From positions 1 through 64,000 of the forward strand of contig CALVET010000079.1 in NCBI GenBank assembly GCA_944326675.1: a stretch of DNA of 64,000 nt. The letters run 5' to 3'. This stretch comes from Candidatus Gastranaerophilales bacterium. GTDB taxonomy: Bacteria > Cyanobacteriota > Vampirovibrionia > Gastranaerophilales > Gastranaerophilaceae. The notes under the pieces were generated by a model that was given only the letters and a program-made list of their open reading frames with translations, had not been told where the DNA came from and did not search any database. Numbering within the stretch: position 1 is the first letter of the stretch; each line of letters begins with the position of its first letter. Both the position numbers and the translations under genes were made by a program. Shown in pieces: positions 8,648 through 16,481 of this stretch.

Positions 8648-9577
8648 ATGGATAATAAGCTTAAAATAATTTTTGTAGGCATTCCTGATATGGCAAGCGT
8701 TTGTTTGGCCAATCTTTTAGAAAAAAAATTTAATATAGTAGGAGTTGTTCCTCCTAAAAAAACCCATGAAACTTATCCGTATTTTAAAAATTTTGTTCAG
8801 TCAAGAGGATTGAATTTAATTGAATTTGAAAAAAGTGCAAATGACAAAAAATGTGTTGAAAAAATTAAAAAATTAAATGCCGATATTGGAGTAGTTTGTT
8901 CTTATAACAATCTTTTATCTAAAGAATTTTTATCAAGTACAAAAATGGGCTATATTAATTCTCATCCTTCGCTTTTACCTTATTACAGAGGTGCTATGCC
9001 GTATTTTCATATAATAAATAATGATGAAAAAATTTCAGGTATTACTCTTCATTTCATGGATGAAAATTTTGATACAGGAGATATTGTTTATCAAGAAAAA
9101 TTTAATATAACTCCTTTTGAAACTATGGGGACAATTTTTAATCGAACTACATATATGATTTCTGACGCTTTAATTAAAGTCTTAGAAAAACTTGAAAAAA
9201 CAGGTTCAATAAATAGAATTCCTCAAAAAAAAGATGAAAAATATATCATGGCTCCAAAAGTTGAGGGAAATTTTAGAGTAAATTGGAAAAAAAGCATTTT
9301 TAAAATTGACTGTTTAATTAGAGCTTGCAACCCCTTTTTTAATGTATATGCGTACTTTAGAGGGGTAAACGTTAAAATAATAAAAGCAAAACCGATTTGT
9401 ATGAAACACGATTTTGAATTGGGTTCAATTGTTGAGGCTGATGAAAATAAGCTTTTAATAGCAGCAAAAGACGGCTGTATTTCAATTGAAGTTTTGCAAA
9501 TCGGCACTTGGGGCGTATTTAATCCTTGTGATTTTTATTATACATTCAGCCCTAAAACAGGTGAATTTATTCTTTAG
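8648..9577 (+). CDS. fmt: Methionyl-tRNA formyltransferase (or close formyltransferase)
   Basis: Transfers a formyl group from 10-formyl-tetrahydrofolate, most likely to initiator Met-tRNA. Residues 1-190 form the formyltransferase core. The catalytic triad of the family is visible as N and H in NSHPSLLPYYRG (about 105-116) and D in NFDTGDIVY (about 144-152). The C-terminal part has the Fmt landmarks APKVEGNFRVNW and RACNPFFNVYAYF. At 309 residues the length is right. It follows trkH by one base, and def is not next to it as in many genomes, so an amino-sugar formyltransferase cannot be fully excluded; the C-terminal domain argues for Fmt. Confidence 0.75.
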   Translation: MDNKLKIIFVGIPDMASVCLANLLEKKFNIVGVVPPKKTHETYPYFKNFVQSRGLNLIEFEKSANDKKCVEKIKKLNADIGVVCSYNNLLSKEFLSSTKMGYINSHPSLLPYYRGAMPYFHIINNDEKISGITLHFMDENFDTGDIVYQEKFNITPFETMGTIFNRTTYMISDALIKVLEKLEKTGSINRIPQKKDEKYIMAPKVEGNFRVNWKKSIFKIDCLIRACNPFFNVYAYFRGVNVKIIKAKPICMKHDFELGSIVEADENKLLIAAKDGCISIEVLQIGTWGVFNPCDFYYTFSPKTGEFIL

Positions 9578-9588
9578 GAGAATTATTT

Positions 9589-10413
9589 ATGATTAAAATT
9601 GATAAACTAAATTTTTTAACACCGGGGATACCATCTTGTGCAAAAGATTATTCTAATGCTTTTGGAAAACTTGAAGAATTAAATCTGGACGGATTAGAAG
9701 TTGAATTTGTCCATGGGGTTCGTTATAGTGAAAAAACAAGAGAAATGATTTTAAATAGAGGTGATAAATTAATCACTCACCATGGACCCTATTATATTAA
9801 TTTAAACGCTAAAGAAGATGAAAAAATTGAAGCAAGTATTAAAAGAGTTCTGGATACTGCTCGTGCTGCAAAAGATTTAGGAGCTTATTCAATAACTTAT
9901 CATGCTGCATTTTATTTGGGGGATGAGTCTAAAACGGTTTTAGACAGAATGATTAAAAGACACGAAATTATTATTGATACGCTTCAAAAGGAAGATAATG
10001 ATGTTTGGGTTAGACCTGAAACCACAGGAAAAAAGACTCAATGGGGTACATTGGATGAAATAATTGAATTATCTAAAAATTTTTCTCAAATTCTTCCTTG
10101 TATTGATTTTGCTCATATCCATGCAAGAGAAAACGGAACATTTAACACGTATGATGAATTTTGCTATATATTGGAACATTTAGGTAATGAACTGGGTGAT
10201 ATTGCACTGAATAATTTCCATGGGCACGTTGCAGGAATAAAATATACCGATAAAGGTGAAAAAAATCATTTGATTTTTGAAGAAAGTGATTTTAATTATA
10301 AAGATTTAATTAAAGCTTTGAAAAAATTTAACGTAAAAGGTGCGCTTGTGTGTGAAAGTCCAAACATTGAAACAGATACAAAAATTTTAAAAGATTATTA
10401 TTATTCTTTATAG
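9589..10413 (+). CDS. nfo: Endonuclease IV family AP endonuclease
   Basis: A TIM-barrel, metal-dependent enzyme of the endonuclease IV / sugar-phosphate isomerase fold that in the best-studied members cuts DNA 5' of abasic sites in base-excision repair. The 274 residues show the expected metal-ligand pattern along the barrel: HHGPYY, TYHAAFY, RPETTGK, IDFAHIHAR, FHGHVAG and the final VCESPN glutamate. This spacing is the deoxyribonuclease IV type common in Archaea and Clostridia rather than a sugar isomerase. It has an RBS (TTAGGAGAA) and sits 11 bases after the formyltransferase. Last gene of the ffh-trk run; there is no clear terminator after it. Confidence 0.82.
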   Translation: MIKIDKLNFLTPGIPSCAKDYSNAFGKLEELNLDGLEVEFVHGVRYSEKTREMILNRGDKLITHHGPYYINLNAKEDEKIEASIKRVLDTARAAKDLGAYSITYHAAFYLGDESKTVLDRMIKRHEIIIDTLQKEDNDVWVRPETTGKKTQWGTLDEIIELSKNFSQILPCIDFAHIHARENGTFNTYDEFCYILEHLGNELGDIALNNFHGHVAGIKYTDKGEKNHLIFEESDFNYKDLIKALKKFNVKGALVCESPNIETDTKILKDYYYSL

Positions 10414-10428
10414 CTTCTATATTATCAA

Positions 10429-10456
10429 TTTACTAATTTTAAAAAAATAGTATAAT
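10429..10456 (+). promoter_or_regulatory. Sigma-70-type promoter of the small membrane protein gene
   Basis: TTTACT (10429-10434) and a perfect TATAAT (10451-10456) are separated by 16 bases. Transcription would start about 15 bases upstream of the start codon. Confidence 0.65.
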
Positions 10457-10479
10457 AGAAAAAAACGAGGAAAAATAAT

Positions 10480-10884
10480 ATGAAAGAAAGATTTTTAACA
10501 GTTTTAAAATGGTTTTTTATAGTTTTGGGTGTAATATTTTTTATACAAATTTTGCTTGTTTTGGGTGCATTTATAGGGGTTGTAACTTTTGCAAATACAA
10601 CATTTAAAATGCCTGAAAATATAAATAAAATGAAAGATATTAAACCAATAATTAACTATGTTCAAGATTATCAAAAAGAAACGGGAAAATATCCAAAAAC
10701 AGTTGAAGATATTAAGCTTAAAAAAGGTTTAACATATAAATATGAGCCTTCAAAAGATTTTAATTGTTATACAATAACGCTAAAATCACAAAAAGAAAAC
10801 ATTACTAAACAATATCAACAATGTATGGTAAAAACAGATAATTCAAAATCATCATCAGAAAGTTATGTTGAATTTAATAATTAA
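10480..10884 (+). CDS. Single-pass membrane protein of unknown function, pseudopilin-like layout
   Basis: A 134-residue protein with a basic N-terminus, one hydrophobic segment (about 10-38) and an exposed domain. The segment YVQDYQKETGKYPKTVEDI (about 65-83) resembles the alpha-helix-to-TG.YP junction of type II secretion major pseudopilins, and two cysteines follow in the C-terminal part. There is no prepilin peptidase site (no short leader ending in Gly followed by a hydrophobic start), so it is not a canonical pilin. It has its own promoter, RBS (CGAGGAAA) and terminator, so it is an independent unit. The function is not recognised. Confidence 0.65.
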   Translation: MKERFLTVLKWFFIVLGVIFFIQILLVLGAFIGVVTFANTTFKMPENINKMKDIKPIINYVQDYQKETGKYPKTVEDIKLKKGLTYKYEPSKDFNCYTITLKSQKENITKQYQQCMVKTDNSKSSSESYVEFNN

Positions 10885-10921
10885 AAGATAATTTTAATAA
10901 ATAAGCTGAATATAAAATATG

Positions 10922-10962
10922 AAGAGTCATTTAAATCTAAAAGGTTTTGAATGACTCTTTTA
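10922..10962 (+). terminator. Terminator after the 10480-10884 gene
   Basis: Perfect 10-bp stem AAGAGTCATT (10922-10931) / AATGACTCTT (10950-10959) with an 18-base loop and a short T run. Confidence 0.75.
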
Positions 10963-11119
10963 ATATAAGGGTTTTAAAAGTAAATTAAGCAGATTTTAGT
11001 ATATTAATTTATTGAATTATTGAATAATTAATTTTTAATTAAAAACAAGGGCTTTTTTTAAAAAAGAGCGATAATAAGAATGTAAGAAGTAAGAAGAAAA
11101 AGATGAAAGGACAGATACT

Positions 11120-11578
11120 ATGAAATTCTTAGTTAGAAAAGCTCCGCAAAATTTTATAAGAACCGTAAATGATGAAATTAGTTCTCTATTGAACAGACAC
11201 TTTGATAGTTACTTCCCTGAAGCTCAATATTGGGAAGAAGAAATGGAAAAATATTCAATGCCTGTTGAAGTAGCAGATAAAGGTAAAAAGTTTGAATTAA
11301 AAGCTGAACTTCCCGGAGTTAAAAAAGAAGACTTAGATATAGATATTGATTCTAATTACGTTATAATTAACGCTAAGAAAGAAGAAGATAAGGAAGAAAG
11401 CGAAAATAACTATAAAAAATCAGAATTCAGATACGGTGAATTTTCAAGAACCGTTTACTTCCCTGAAGAAATTGATGTTGACAAAACTGAAGCTAAATTG
11501 GAACACGGTGTATTGAAAATTGAAGCGCCTAAAAAGGTTGTTGAAAGTGAGAATAAGAAAAAATTAACAATTAAATAA
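11120..11578 (+). CDS. hsp20: Hsp20 family small heat-shock protein
   Basis: ATP-independent holdase chaperone that keeps unfolding proteins soluble. The 152 residues contain an N-terminal variable arm (1-45), an alpha-crystallin domain (about 48-140) with the PVEVADKGKKFELKAELPGVK start and the A-x-x-x-x-G-V-L-like segment LEHGVLKIEAPKK, and a short C-terminal tail. The RBS AAAGGA precedes the ATG. The AT-rich 235-base region upstream contains the terminator of the preceding gene and no CIRCE-like repeat, so heat control by HrcA is not indicated. It has its own terminator. Which Hsp20 paralogue it is cannot be told. Confidence 0.93.
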   Translation: MKFLVRKAPQNFIRTVNDEISSLLNRHFDSYFPEAQYWEEEMEKYSMPVEVADKGKKFELKAELPGVKKEDLDIDIDSNYVIINAKKEEDKEESENNYKKSEFRYGEFSRTVYFPEEIDVDKTEAKLEHGVLKIEAPKKVVESENKKKLTIK

Positions 11579-11596
11579 TTTTAAATGTTAATAATA

Positions 11597-11634
11597 AAAA
11601 AGAGGAATAGCCAATATGGTTATTCCTCTTTTAT
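11597..11634 (+). terminator. Terminator of hsp20
   Basis: A stem of more than 12 bp (AAAAGAGGAATAGCC against GGTTATTCCTCTTTT, one G-T pair) with a 5-base loop and a T run. Confidence 0.9.
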
Positions 11635-11697
11635 TTGTATTGTTTTATTTTATGTACCCTTTAAAATATTAAATATAAAATTATTTTAGGAGAAAAA

Positions 11698-12744
11698 ATG
11701 CTTCAATATTTTAAAGGTTCATATATTTTTACTGCTATCGGGCTTATTATAGCCTATTTTTGGGCACATCATGCCCACGTTGGTGCTGAACTTCAAGCGA
11801 TTTTTATTGTTTTAGTTTTAAGTATTTTAGAAATCAGTTTATCTTTTGATAATGCTGTTGTAAATGCCGCTAAATTGGAAAAAATGTCGCCATTGTGGCA
11901 GCATAGATTTTTAACCTGGGGGATATTGATTGCAGTTTTTGGAATGAGATTTTTATTTCCCGTTTTAGTTGTCGCAATATTTTCTCATTTAAATATTGTT
12001 GAAGTGGTTAACATGGCGCTTAATGATGCCGATAAATATGCTCATTATCTTCATATTTCGCACCCTCCCATTATTACTTTCGGTGCTTCTTTTTTAATTA
12101 TGTTATTTTTTACGTATTTTACAAATCCAAAAAAAGATGTTCACTGGATTCCTTTTATAGAGGAAAAATTGACACATTTAGGTAATGTCAGGGGTCTTGG
12201 GGTTGTTTTGACTTTGCTTTTGATATATTTAGCTCAAAGCAGGGTATTGGAGCAAGATAGAACAGAAGTTTTAATAGCAGGGATTTGGGGTATAATTATT
12301 TATCTTTTAATTGACGGAATATCCCATGCACTGGAGCATCATAGCGAAAATAATGCTATAAAAACTTGCTCGCCTCATTTTAGCTTAACAAACAGTTGTT
12401 TTGTAAACTTCTTATATCTTGAATTAATTGACGCTTCCTTTTCTCTTGATGGTGTTCTAGGTGCTTTTGCACTAAGTAAAGATATTTTAATTATTACAAT
12501 CGGGCTTTCAATCGGTGCTATGTTTGTTCGCTCTCTAACTATAATGTTGGTTGAAAAAAAGACTCTAAAACAATATGTTTACCTTGAACAGGGCGCACAC
12601 TGGGCAATTGGGGCATTAGCTATAATTATGTATATTTCATCATTTAGAGAAGTAAGTGAAATTATAACAGGGTTTGTTGGTTTAGTGTTTATTTTGGCTG
12701 CATTTTTTGCTTCAATTAGAGAAAATAGGAAAAAAGAAGTTTAA
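11698..12744 (+). CDS. DUF475 / TerC-superfamily integral membrane protein
   Basis: A polytopic inner-membrane protein of 348 residues with about nine hydrophobic spans. The DUF475 branch of the TerC superfamily is indicated by EISLSFDNAVVNAA (about 45-58), the following FLTWGILIAVFGMR span, and the second, mirrored motif LIDASFSLDGVLGAFAL (about 245-261). TerC-type proteins carry acidic residues in the membrane and are implicated in metal-ion efflux or in loading metals onto exported enzymes; for DUF475 itself no substrate is established. The RBS TTAGGAG is good and a terminator follows that is shared with pyk. It is monocistronic. Confidence 0.85.
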   Translation: MLQYFKGSYIFTAIGLIIAYFWAHHAHVGAELQAIFIVLVLSILEISLSFDNAVVNAAKLEKMSPLWQHRFLTWGILIAVFGMRFLFPVLVVAIFSHLNIVEVVNMALNDADKYAHYLHISHPPIITFGASFLIMLFFTYFTNPKKDVHWIPFIEEKLTHLGNVRGLGVVLTLLLIYLAQSRVLEQDRTEVLIAGIWGIIIYLLIDGISHALEHHSENNAIKTCSPHFSLTNSCFVNFLYLELIDASFSLDGVLGAFALSKDILIITIGLSIGAMFVRSLTIMLVEKKTLKQYVYLEQGAHWAIGALAIIMYISSFREVSEIITGFVGLVFILAAFFASIRENRKKEV

Positions 12745-12755
12745 ATTTTAATAAT

Positions 12756-12782
12756 AAAAAGAGGGTTTTTACCCTCTTTTTT
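12756..12782. terminator. Bidirectional terminator between the DUF475 gene and pyk
   Basis: Perfect 11-bp stem AAAAAGAGGGT / ACCCTCTTTTT with a 4-base loop. The A tract on one side and the T tract on the other allow use from both directions. Confidence 0.9.
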
Positions 12783-14211
12783 ATGTTCCTATTTTGTGAA
12801 CTCTTATAAAATTAGTTTTACTTGTAATTAATCTTGGGGCTGAGCCTGTAATAATAACGTAATCGCCATAGCTTAGACCGATTTCATTAATTAAAAAGTT
12901 ATCAATATTAACTAAAATATCTTGATTTAATACATCATCCCAATTTTTTAAGAAGGGATATACGCCCCAGCATAATGCCATTTTTTTACAAGTTGTTTCT
13001 GAATCTGAAACCATAATAATAGGAACAGACGGTCTTAATCTGGACATAAGTTTTGTCGAATTTCCTGAATGAGAAAAGCTCAAAAGTGCTTTAGCTTTTA
13101 CATGTTTAATCATTCTATCGGCACCAAAAGCAATGGCTTGTCTTGTTATGGTTGTTTCGTCGAACATTTCAAAATCATTATCAAATTTATAAAAAGAGCT
13201 GTTTTCAGCTGATTTTGCAATATGCGCCATTGTTTCAACCGCTTCTATTGCGTATTTGCCAACAGATGTTTCTCCGCTTAACATAACCGCATCTGCCCCA
13301 TCCAAAATGGCATTAGCGACGTCAGAGCTTTCTGCTCTTGTTGGAATGGGTTCTTCTATCATACTTTCAAGCATTTGTGTTGCAACAATAACGGGTTTTT
13401 TCTGTTTGTTGCATTCTTTAATAATTCTTTTTTGACAAATTGGAACTTCAACGGCAGAAAGCTCGATACCCAAATCACCACGGGCAACCATGATGCAATC
13501 TGAAACGTTGATTATACTTTCAAGGTTTTCAATTGCTTGCGGTTTTTCCATTTTGGATATAACGGGAATGTCGGCTCCGTAGTCATTTATATATTTTTTA
13601 GCTAATAACACATCTTCTTTTTGTCTTACAAAAGAAAGGGCAATGTAGTCCGCCTTTTTTTCAACCGCAAATTTGATATATTCAACGTCTTTCTTGGTAA
13701 CTGCTTCAAGGCTGTTTGTTGAGCCGGGGATATTTAAGCCTTTTCTTGATTTTAAAAGTCCGCCATGGGTGATTTTAGCATAAACTTTATTGTCTTCTAC
13801 TTTTTCAACTGTTGCTTGAATTTTGCCGTCATCAAGAAGAATTCTGCTTCCTTTAGTAACGTCTTGAGCTATACCTTTATAGTCAACAGGGATAATACCT
13901 TCTTTGGGGTTTTCTTGATGAGAGAAAATAACTTCTTGGTTTTTTTCAAGATTAATTGGCTCTATTAAATTGCCGACCCTAATTTTAGGGCCTTGAAGGT
14001 CAATCATAATTGAGCAATAAACTCTTAATTTTTTGCAAACTTGTCTGATTAAATCAAATCTTCTGTTATGAGCTTCCATTGTTTCATGGGAAGTGTTAAG
14101 ACGAAATATGTTTACTCCTGCTTTAATTAATTTTTCGATTTTTTCTTCAGAATCAACGGCAGGTCCTATTGTGGCTACAATTTTAGTTCTTTTAAAAAAT
14201 TTATTTTTCAT
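12781..14211 (-). CDS. pyk: Pyruvate kinase
   Basis: Last step of glycolysis: phosphoenolpyruvate plus ADP to pyruvate plus ATP. The 476 residues match the family. Motifs in order: KIVATIGPA near the N-terminus, FRLNTSHE, DLQGPKIRVG, the B domain (about 70-170), SKMEKPQAIENL with the catalytic Lys and Glu, VARGDLGIE, TQMLESM, PTRAESSDVANAILDGADA and MLSGETSVGKY. The C-terminal domain (about 345-476) is the normal allosteric domain, without the extra PEP-utiliser domain found in some Firmicutes. Monocistronic, divergent from ferritin. It is consistent with a glycolytic, fermentative life. Confidence 0.97.
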   Translation of the reverse strand: MKNKFFKRTKIVATIGPAVDSEEKIEKLIKAGVNIFRLNTSHETMEAHNRRFDLIRQVCKKLRVYCSIMIDLQGPKIRVGNLIEPINLEKNQEVIFSHQENPKEGIIPVDYKGIAQDVTKGSRILLDDGKIQATVEKVEDNKVYAKITHGGLLKSRKGLNIPGSTNSLEAVTKKDVEYIKFAVEKKADYIALSFVRQKEDVLLAKKYINDYGADIPVISKMEKPQAIENLESIINVSDCIMVARGDLGIELSAVEVPICQKRIIKECNKQKKPVIVATQMLESMIEEPIPTRAESSDVANAILDGADAVMLSGETSVGKYAIEAVETMAHIAKSAENSSFYKFDNDFEMFDETTITRQAIAFGADRMIKHVKAKALLSFSHSGNSTKLMSRLRPSVPIIMVSDSETTCKKMALCWGVYPFLKNWDDVLNQDILVNIDNFLINEIGLSYGDYVIITGSAPRLITSKTNFIRVHKIGT

Positions 14212-14252
14212 TTATACCTCTTATAGTGATTTATGTCAGTATCGATTTTATC

Positions 14253-14300
14253 ATAAACAAAACCACAGAAAAAAATTATTCTTTTCTGTGATTTGTTTAT
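14253..14300. promoter_or_regulatory. Long imperfect inverted repeat between pyk and ferritin
   Basis: Arms of 19-20 bases (14253-14272 and 14282-14300) match at all but a one-base indel and one substitution, around a 9-base loop. The repeat lies in the divergent region, immediately upstream of a TATAAC element (14313-14318) that could be the ferritin -10. The position suggests an operator or regulatory stem. Confidence 0.45.
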
Positions 14301-14349
14301 TGTTTTTTGTGTTATAACTTGGATATAGATTTTAAAAGGAGATACGGGT

Positions 14350-14859
14350 ATGATTTGCGAAAGAATGGAAAAAGCTTTTTTAGAACAAATTAATAAAGAA
14401 TTATTTTCTGAATATCTTTATTTATCTATGAAAGCATATTTTGCAAGTTTGAATTTGAACGGTTTTGTTAATTGGATGGATGTTCAAGTTCAAGAAGAAA
14501 GAGCTCACGCAATGGGAATGTTTGACTATGTATTGGAAAGAGGCGGAAAAGTTGTGCTTGAAGCTATAAATAAACCGCAAACTTCTTGGAATGGCCCATT
14601 GGATGTGTTTAAGGCAGTATTGGAACATGAACAATTTATTACATCAAGCATAAATGCTCTTATGGATGTTGCTGATGAAACAAAAGACAGAGCTGCATTA
14701 ATATTTTTAAATTGGTATTTAAAAGAACAAGTTGAAGAAGAATCTAATGTAGGCAATGTTTTGGCTCAATTGGAGCTTATAGGTAACGATAAACACGCAC
14801 TTTATGCTCTTGATAAAGAACTTGCAACAAGAACATTTGTTGCACCTGTTATAGGATAA
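14350..14859 (+). CDS. ftnA: Ferritin (bacterial, FtnA type)
   Basis: Iron-storage protein that oxidises Fe(II) and stores ferric mineral inside a 24-subunit shell. The 169 residues keep every ferroxidase-centre residue at the E. coli FtnA numbering: Glu17, Tyr24, Glu50, His53, Glu94, Gln127 and Glu130. No haem-binding methionine of the bacterioferritin type is apparent. The RBS AAAGGAGAT is strong. An imperfect inverted repeat lies just upstream. With FeoAB elsewhere in the window it gives the cell an anaerobic ferrous-iron import and storage pair. A terminator follows. Confidence 0.96.
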   Translation: MICERMEKAFLEQINKELFSEYLYLSMKAYFASLNLNGFVNWMDVQVQEERAHAMGMFDYVLERGGKVVLEAINKPQTSWNGPLDVFKAVLEHEQFITSSINALMDVADETKDRAALIFLNWYLKEQVEEESNVGNVLAQLELIGNDKHALYALDKELATRTFVAPVIG

Positions 14860-14870
14860 GTTGATATATA

Positions 14871-14899
14871 AAACCCCTCTTTTGATAGAGGGGTATTTT
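14871..14899 (+). terminator. Terminator of ferritin
   Basis: Perfect 7-bp GC-rich stem ACCCCTC (14873-14879) / GAGGGGT (14888-14894) followed by ATTTTG. Confidence 0.75.
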
Positions 14900-14994
14900 G
14901 TATGAATTTTTGTAAAGATTGCACATTTATTAAGTCAATTTTAATATTTATGCTATTTTGACCATATGCGATTATAAAAACAGAAAGGGAATTT

Positions 14995-15294
14995 ATGGTA
15001 CGTATTAATCCAAGTTTTTCGTATGCAGATAAAAGTGTTAAGAGCTTAGCAAATACGAAAAGTGTTGAAAAAGCGGCGGCAGCTGAACTTAAAGAAAATG
15101 CTTTAAATTTAGTAGGTCAAAGTGTTGAAGGCTTAAAAGATCTTGAAAAACACGCAAACTTTACAGGTCAAAGCGTTAAAGGTTTGAAAAATCTTGAAAA
15201 AATTGGCAAAAAATCTTTATTTTCTAAAGCAGCAACTGCCATAAAACAAGCTGCATCAAACGTATCACAAACTTTTAAAAACATAATTAAATAA
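14995..15294 (+). CDS. Small basic helical protein with a 17-residue tandem repeat
   Basis: A 99-residue protein with no cysteines and no signal peptide, predicted mostly helical and positively charged. The segment GQSVEGLKDLEK (from about residue 41) recurs 17 residues later as GQSVKGLKNLEK; the DNA repeats with a 51-base period at 15115 and 15166. The C-terminus (about 75-99) is amphipathic: alanines and serines alternate with lysines. RBS AAAGGGAA. It is transcribed alone and ends in a terminator shared with the convergent punA. I do not recognise a family; amphipathic repeats of this kind often bind membranes or nucleic acid, but this is inference only. Confidence 0.7.
   Translation: MVRINPSFSYADKSVKSLANTKSVEKAAAAELKENALNLVGQSVEGLKDLEKHANFTGQSVKGLKNLEKIGKKSLFSKAATAIKQAASNVSQTFKNIIK
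15115..15204 (+). repeat. Two-copy in-gene tandem repeat, 51-base period
   Basis: Two diverged copies starting at 15115 and 15166 encode the GQSV.GLK.LEK repeat of the 99-residue protein. Third-position differences between copies suggest an old duplication kept by selection on the protein. Confidence 0.6.
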
Positions 15295-15310
15295 AATTGC
15301 TTAATAAATT

Positions 15311-15354
15311 AAAATTAAAGCCTTGAAGTTTTTAAACCTTAAGGCTTTAATTTT
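15311..15354. terminator. Shared terminator between the 99-residue gene and punA
   Basis: Perfect 14-bp stem AAAATTAAAGCCTT (15311-15324) / AAGGCTTTAATTTT (15341-15354) with a 16-base loop. The end overlaps the punA stop codon on the minus strand. Confidence 0.75.
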
Positions 15355-16162
15355 ATATATTTTTTATTATTTCTTTAATTAAACAAGAAAGCTTTTGTCC
15401 TTGGGTTTTACCTGTTTCAATAACTTCTTGGTGGGACAATTTTGTATCTGAAACTCCTGTTGCAAAATTTGTAACAAGGCTTAGAGTTGTTGTTTTGATT
15501 TTAAGCCAATTAGCTACAATTGCTTCAGGCACAGAGCTCATGCCTACTACATCCGCCCCTAAAGTCCTATAAGCTCTAATTTCTGCAGCTGTTTCATAGC
15601 TTGGACCTGTTGTTGCAAGATAAATACCGTTTTTTAAATCCACATTAAGGTTTTTAGCTGATTTTTCAGCAAGGTTTATTAATTCTTTGTTGTAGCAATT
15701 GCTCATATCCGGAAATCTTTCACCCAGTGAATCGTTATTTTTTCCTATTAAGGGGTTTGTACCCATAAAATTAATATGATCGGAAATCAAAACGATATCT
15801 CCGACATTAAGGTTTTTATTAATTGCACCTGCTGCATTTGTTATAATAAGTTCTTTAACTCCCAATTGTTTAAAAATTTTTATCGGATAGGTTATTTCTT
15901 GCATTGAATAACCTTCGTAAAAATGAAATCTTCCTTGCATGATGACACAGTTTTTATTGTTTATATTGCAAAACAATAACTCTCCTTTGTGTCCTTCGAC
16001 ATTAGAAGAGGCAAAATTGGGAATTTCTTTATAGGATATATTGCATCCTTTTAAATTATCACAAAATGAACCCAAACCTGAGCCAAGAATGACTGCAATT
16101 TCAGGCTTAAAACCGTTTGTTTTTGAATTTATATAATCAAGTGTTTCTTTGATTTTTTCCAT
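15353..16162 (-). CDS. punA: Purine nucleoside phosphorylase (trimeric, PNP-I type)
   Basis: Phosphorolysis of inosine and guanosine in purine salvage, giving the base and ribose-1-phosphate. The 269 residues match the trimeric family. Phosphate-binding LGSGLGSF (about 26-33) is present, then QGRFHFYEGYSMQEITYPI, the ITNAAGAIN segment, SDHINFMGTNPL and GPSYETAAEIRAYRTLGADVVGMSS, which contains the purine-site Glu and the conserved Met. A nearby Asn in VTNFATG completes the base-binding pocket. It lies 20 bases downstream of the omega-like gene, same strand, and probably shares its transcript. No obvious RBS precedes the ATG. Confidence 0.95.
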   Translation of the reverse strand: MEKIKETLDYINSKTNGFKPEIAVILGSGLGSFCDNLKGCNISYKEIPNFASSNVEGHKGELLFCNINNKNCVIMQGRFHFYEGYSMQEITYPIKIFKQLGVKELIITNAAGAINKNLNVGDIVLISDHINFMGTNPLIGKNNDSLGERFPDMSNCYNKELINLAEKSAKNLNVDLKNGIYLATTGPSYETAAEIRAYRTLGADVVGMSSVPEAIVANWLKIKTTTLSLVTNFATGVSDTKLSHQEVIETGKTQGQKLSCLIKEIIKNI

Positions 16163-16182
16163 AAAATAAATTTGGATATTAA

Positions 16183-16428
16183 CTAGCCAACAAGGCCATC
16201 ATCATCTGATTCTGATGCTTTAACCATGATTGCGTGCTGAACGGGTTTTTCTTTTTTAACATTAGAATCAAACGTAATATCTGAATCAAAACCGTAATCA
16301 TCTTTTGGTTTTTTCATTTGAGATTCATCAACTAATTTTTTAGCTAATTCTATTAGTTCATAAACTAATTGATATCTGTTTGGGGCTTTTTCATTTAAAT
16401 CCCAAGCGGTTTTAGTAATTTGGTTCAT
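16183..16428 (-). CDS. rpoZ: Probable RNA polymerase omega subunit
   Basis: An 81-residue protein that I read as the omega subunit, a small chaperone-like component that wraps the beta-prime C-terminus of RNA polymerase. The conserved omega pattern is an N-terminal helix, then NR-(F/Y)-x-LV, a helix with A-(K/R), a loop, and KP-x-x-x-A near the end. Here these appear as NRYQLVYELIELAKKL (about 17-32) and KPVQHAIMVKAS (about 61-72). The acidic C-terminus fits. The RBS AGGAGAT is strong. The sequence is divergent and the usual double-Arg helix is KK here, so a weaker alternative is a small unknown protein. Confidence 0.62.
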   Translation of the reverse strand: MNQITKTAWDLNEKAPNRYQLVYELIELAKKLVDESQMKKPKDDYGFDSDITFDSNVKKEKPVQHAIMVKASESDDDGLVG

Positions 16429-16481
16429 ATTAATCTCCTATATATTCATCTTACAATGAGAAAAATTTACATGCAAGAGAT

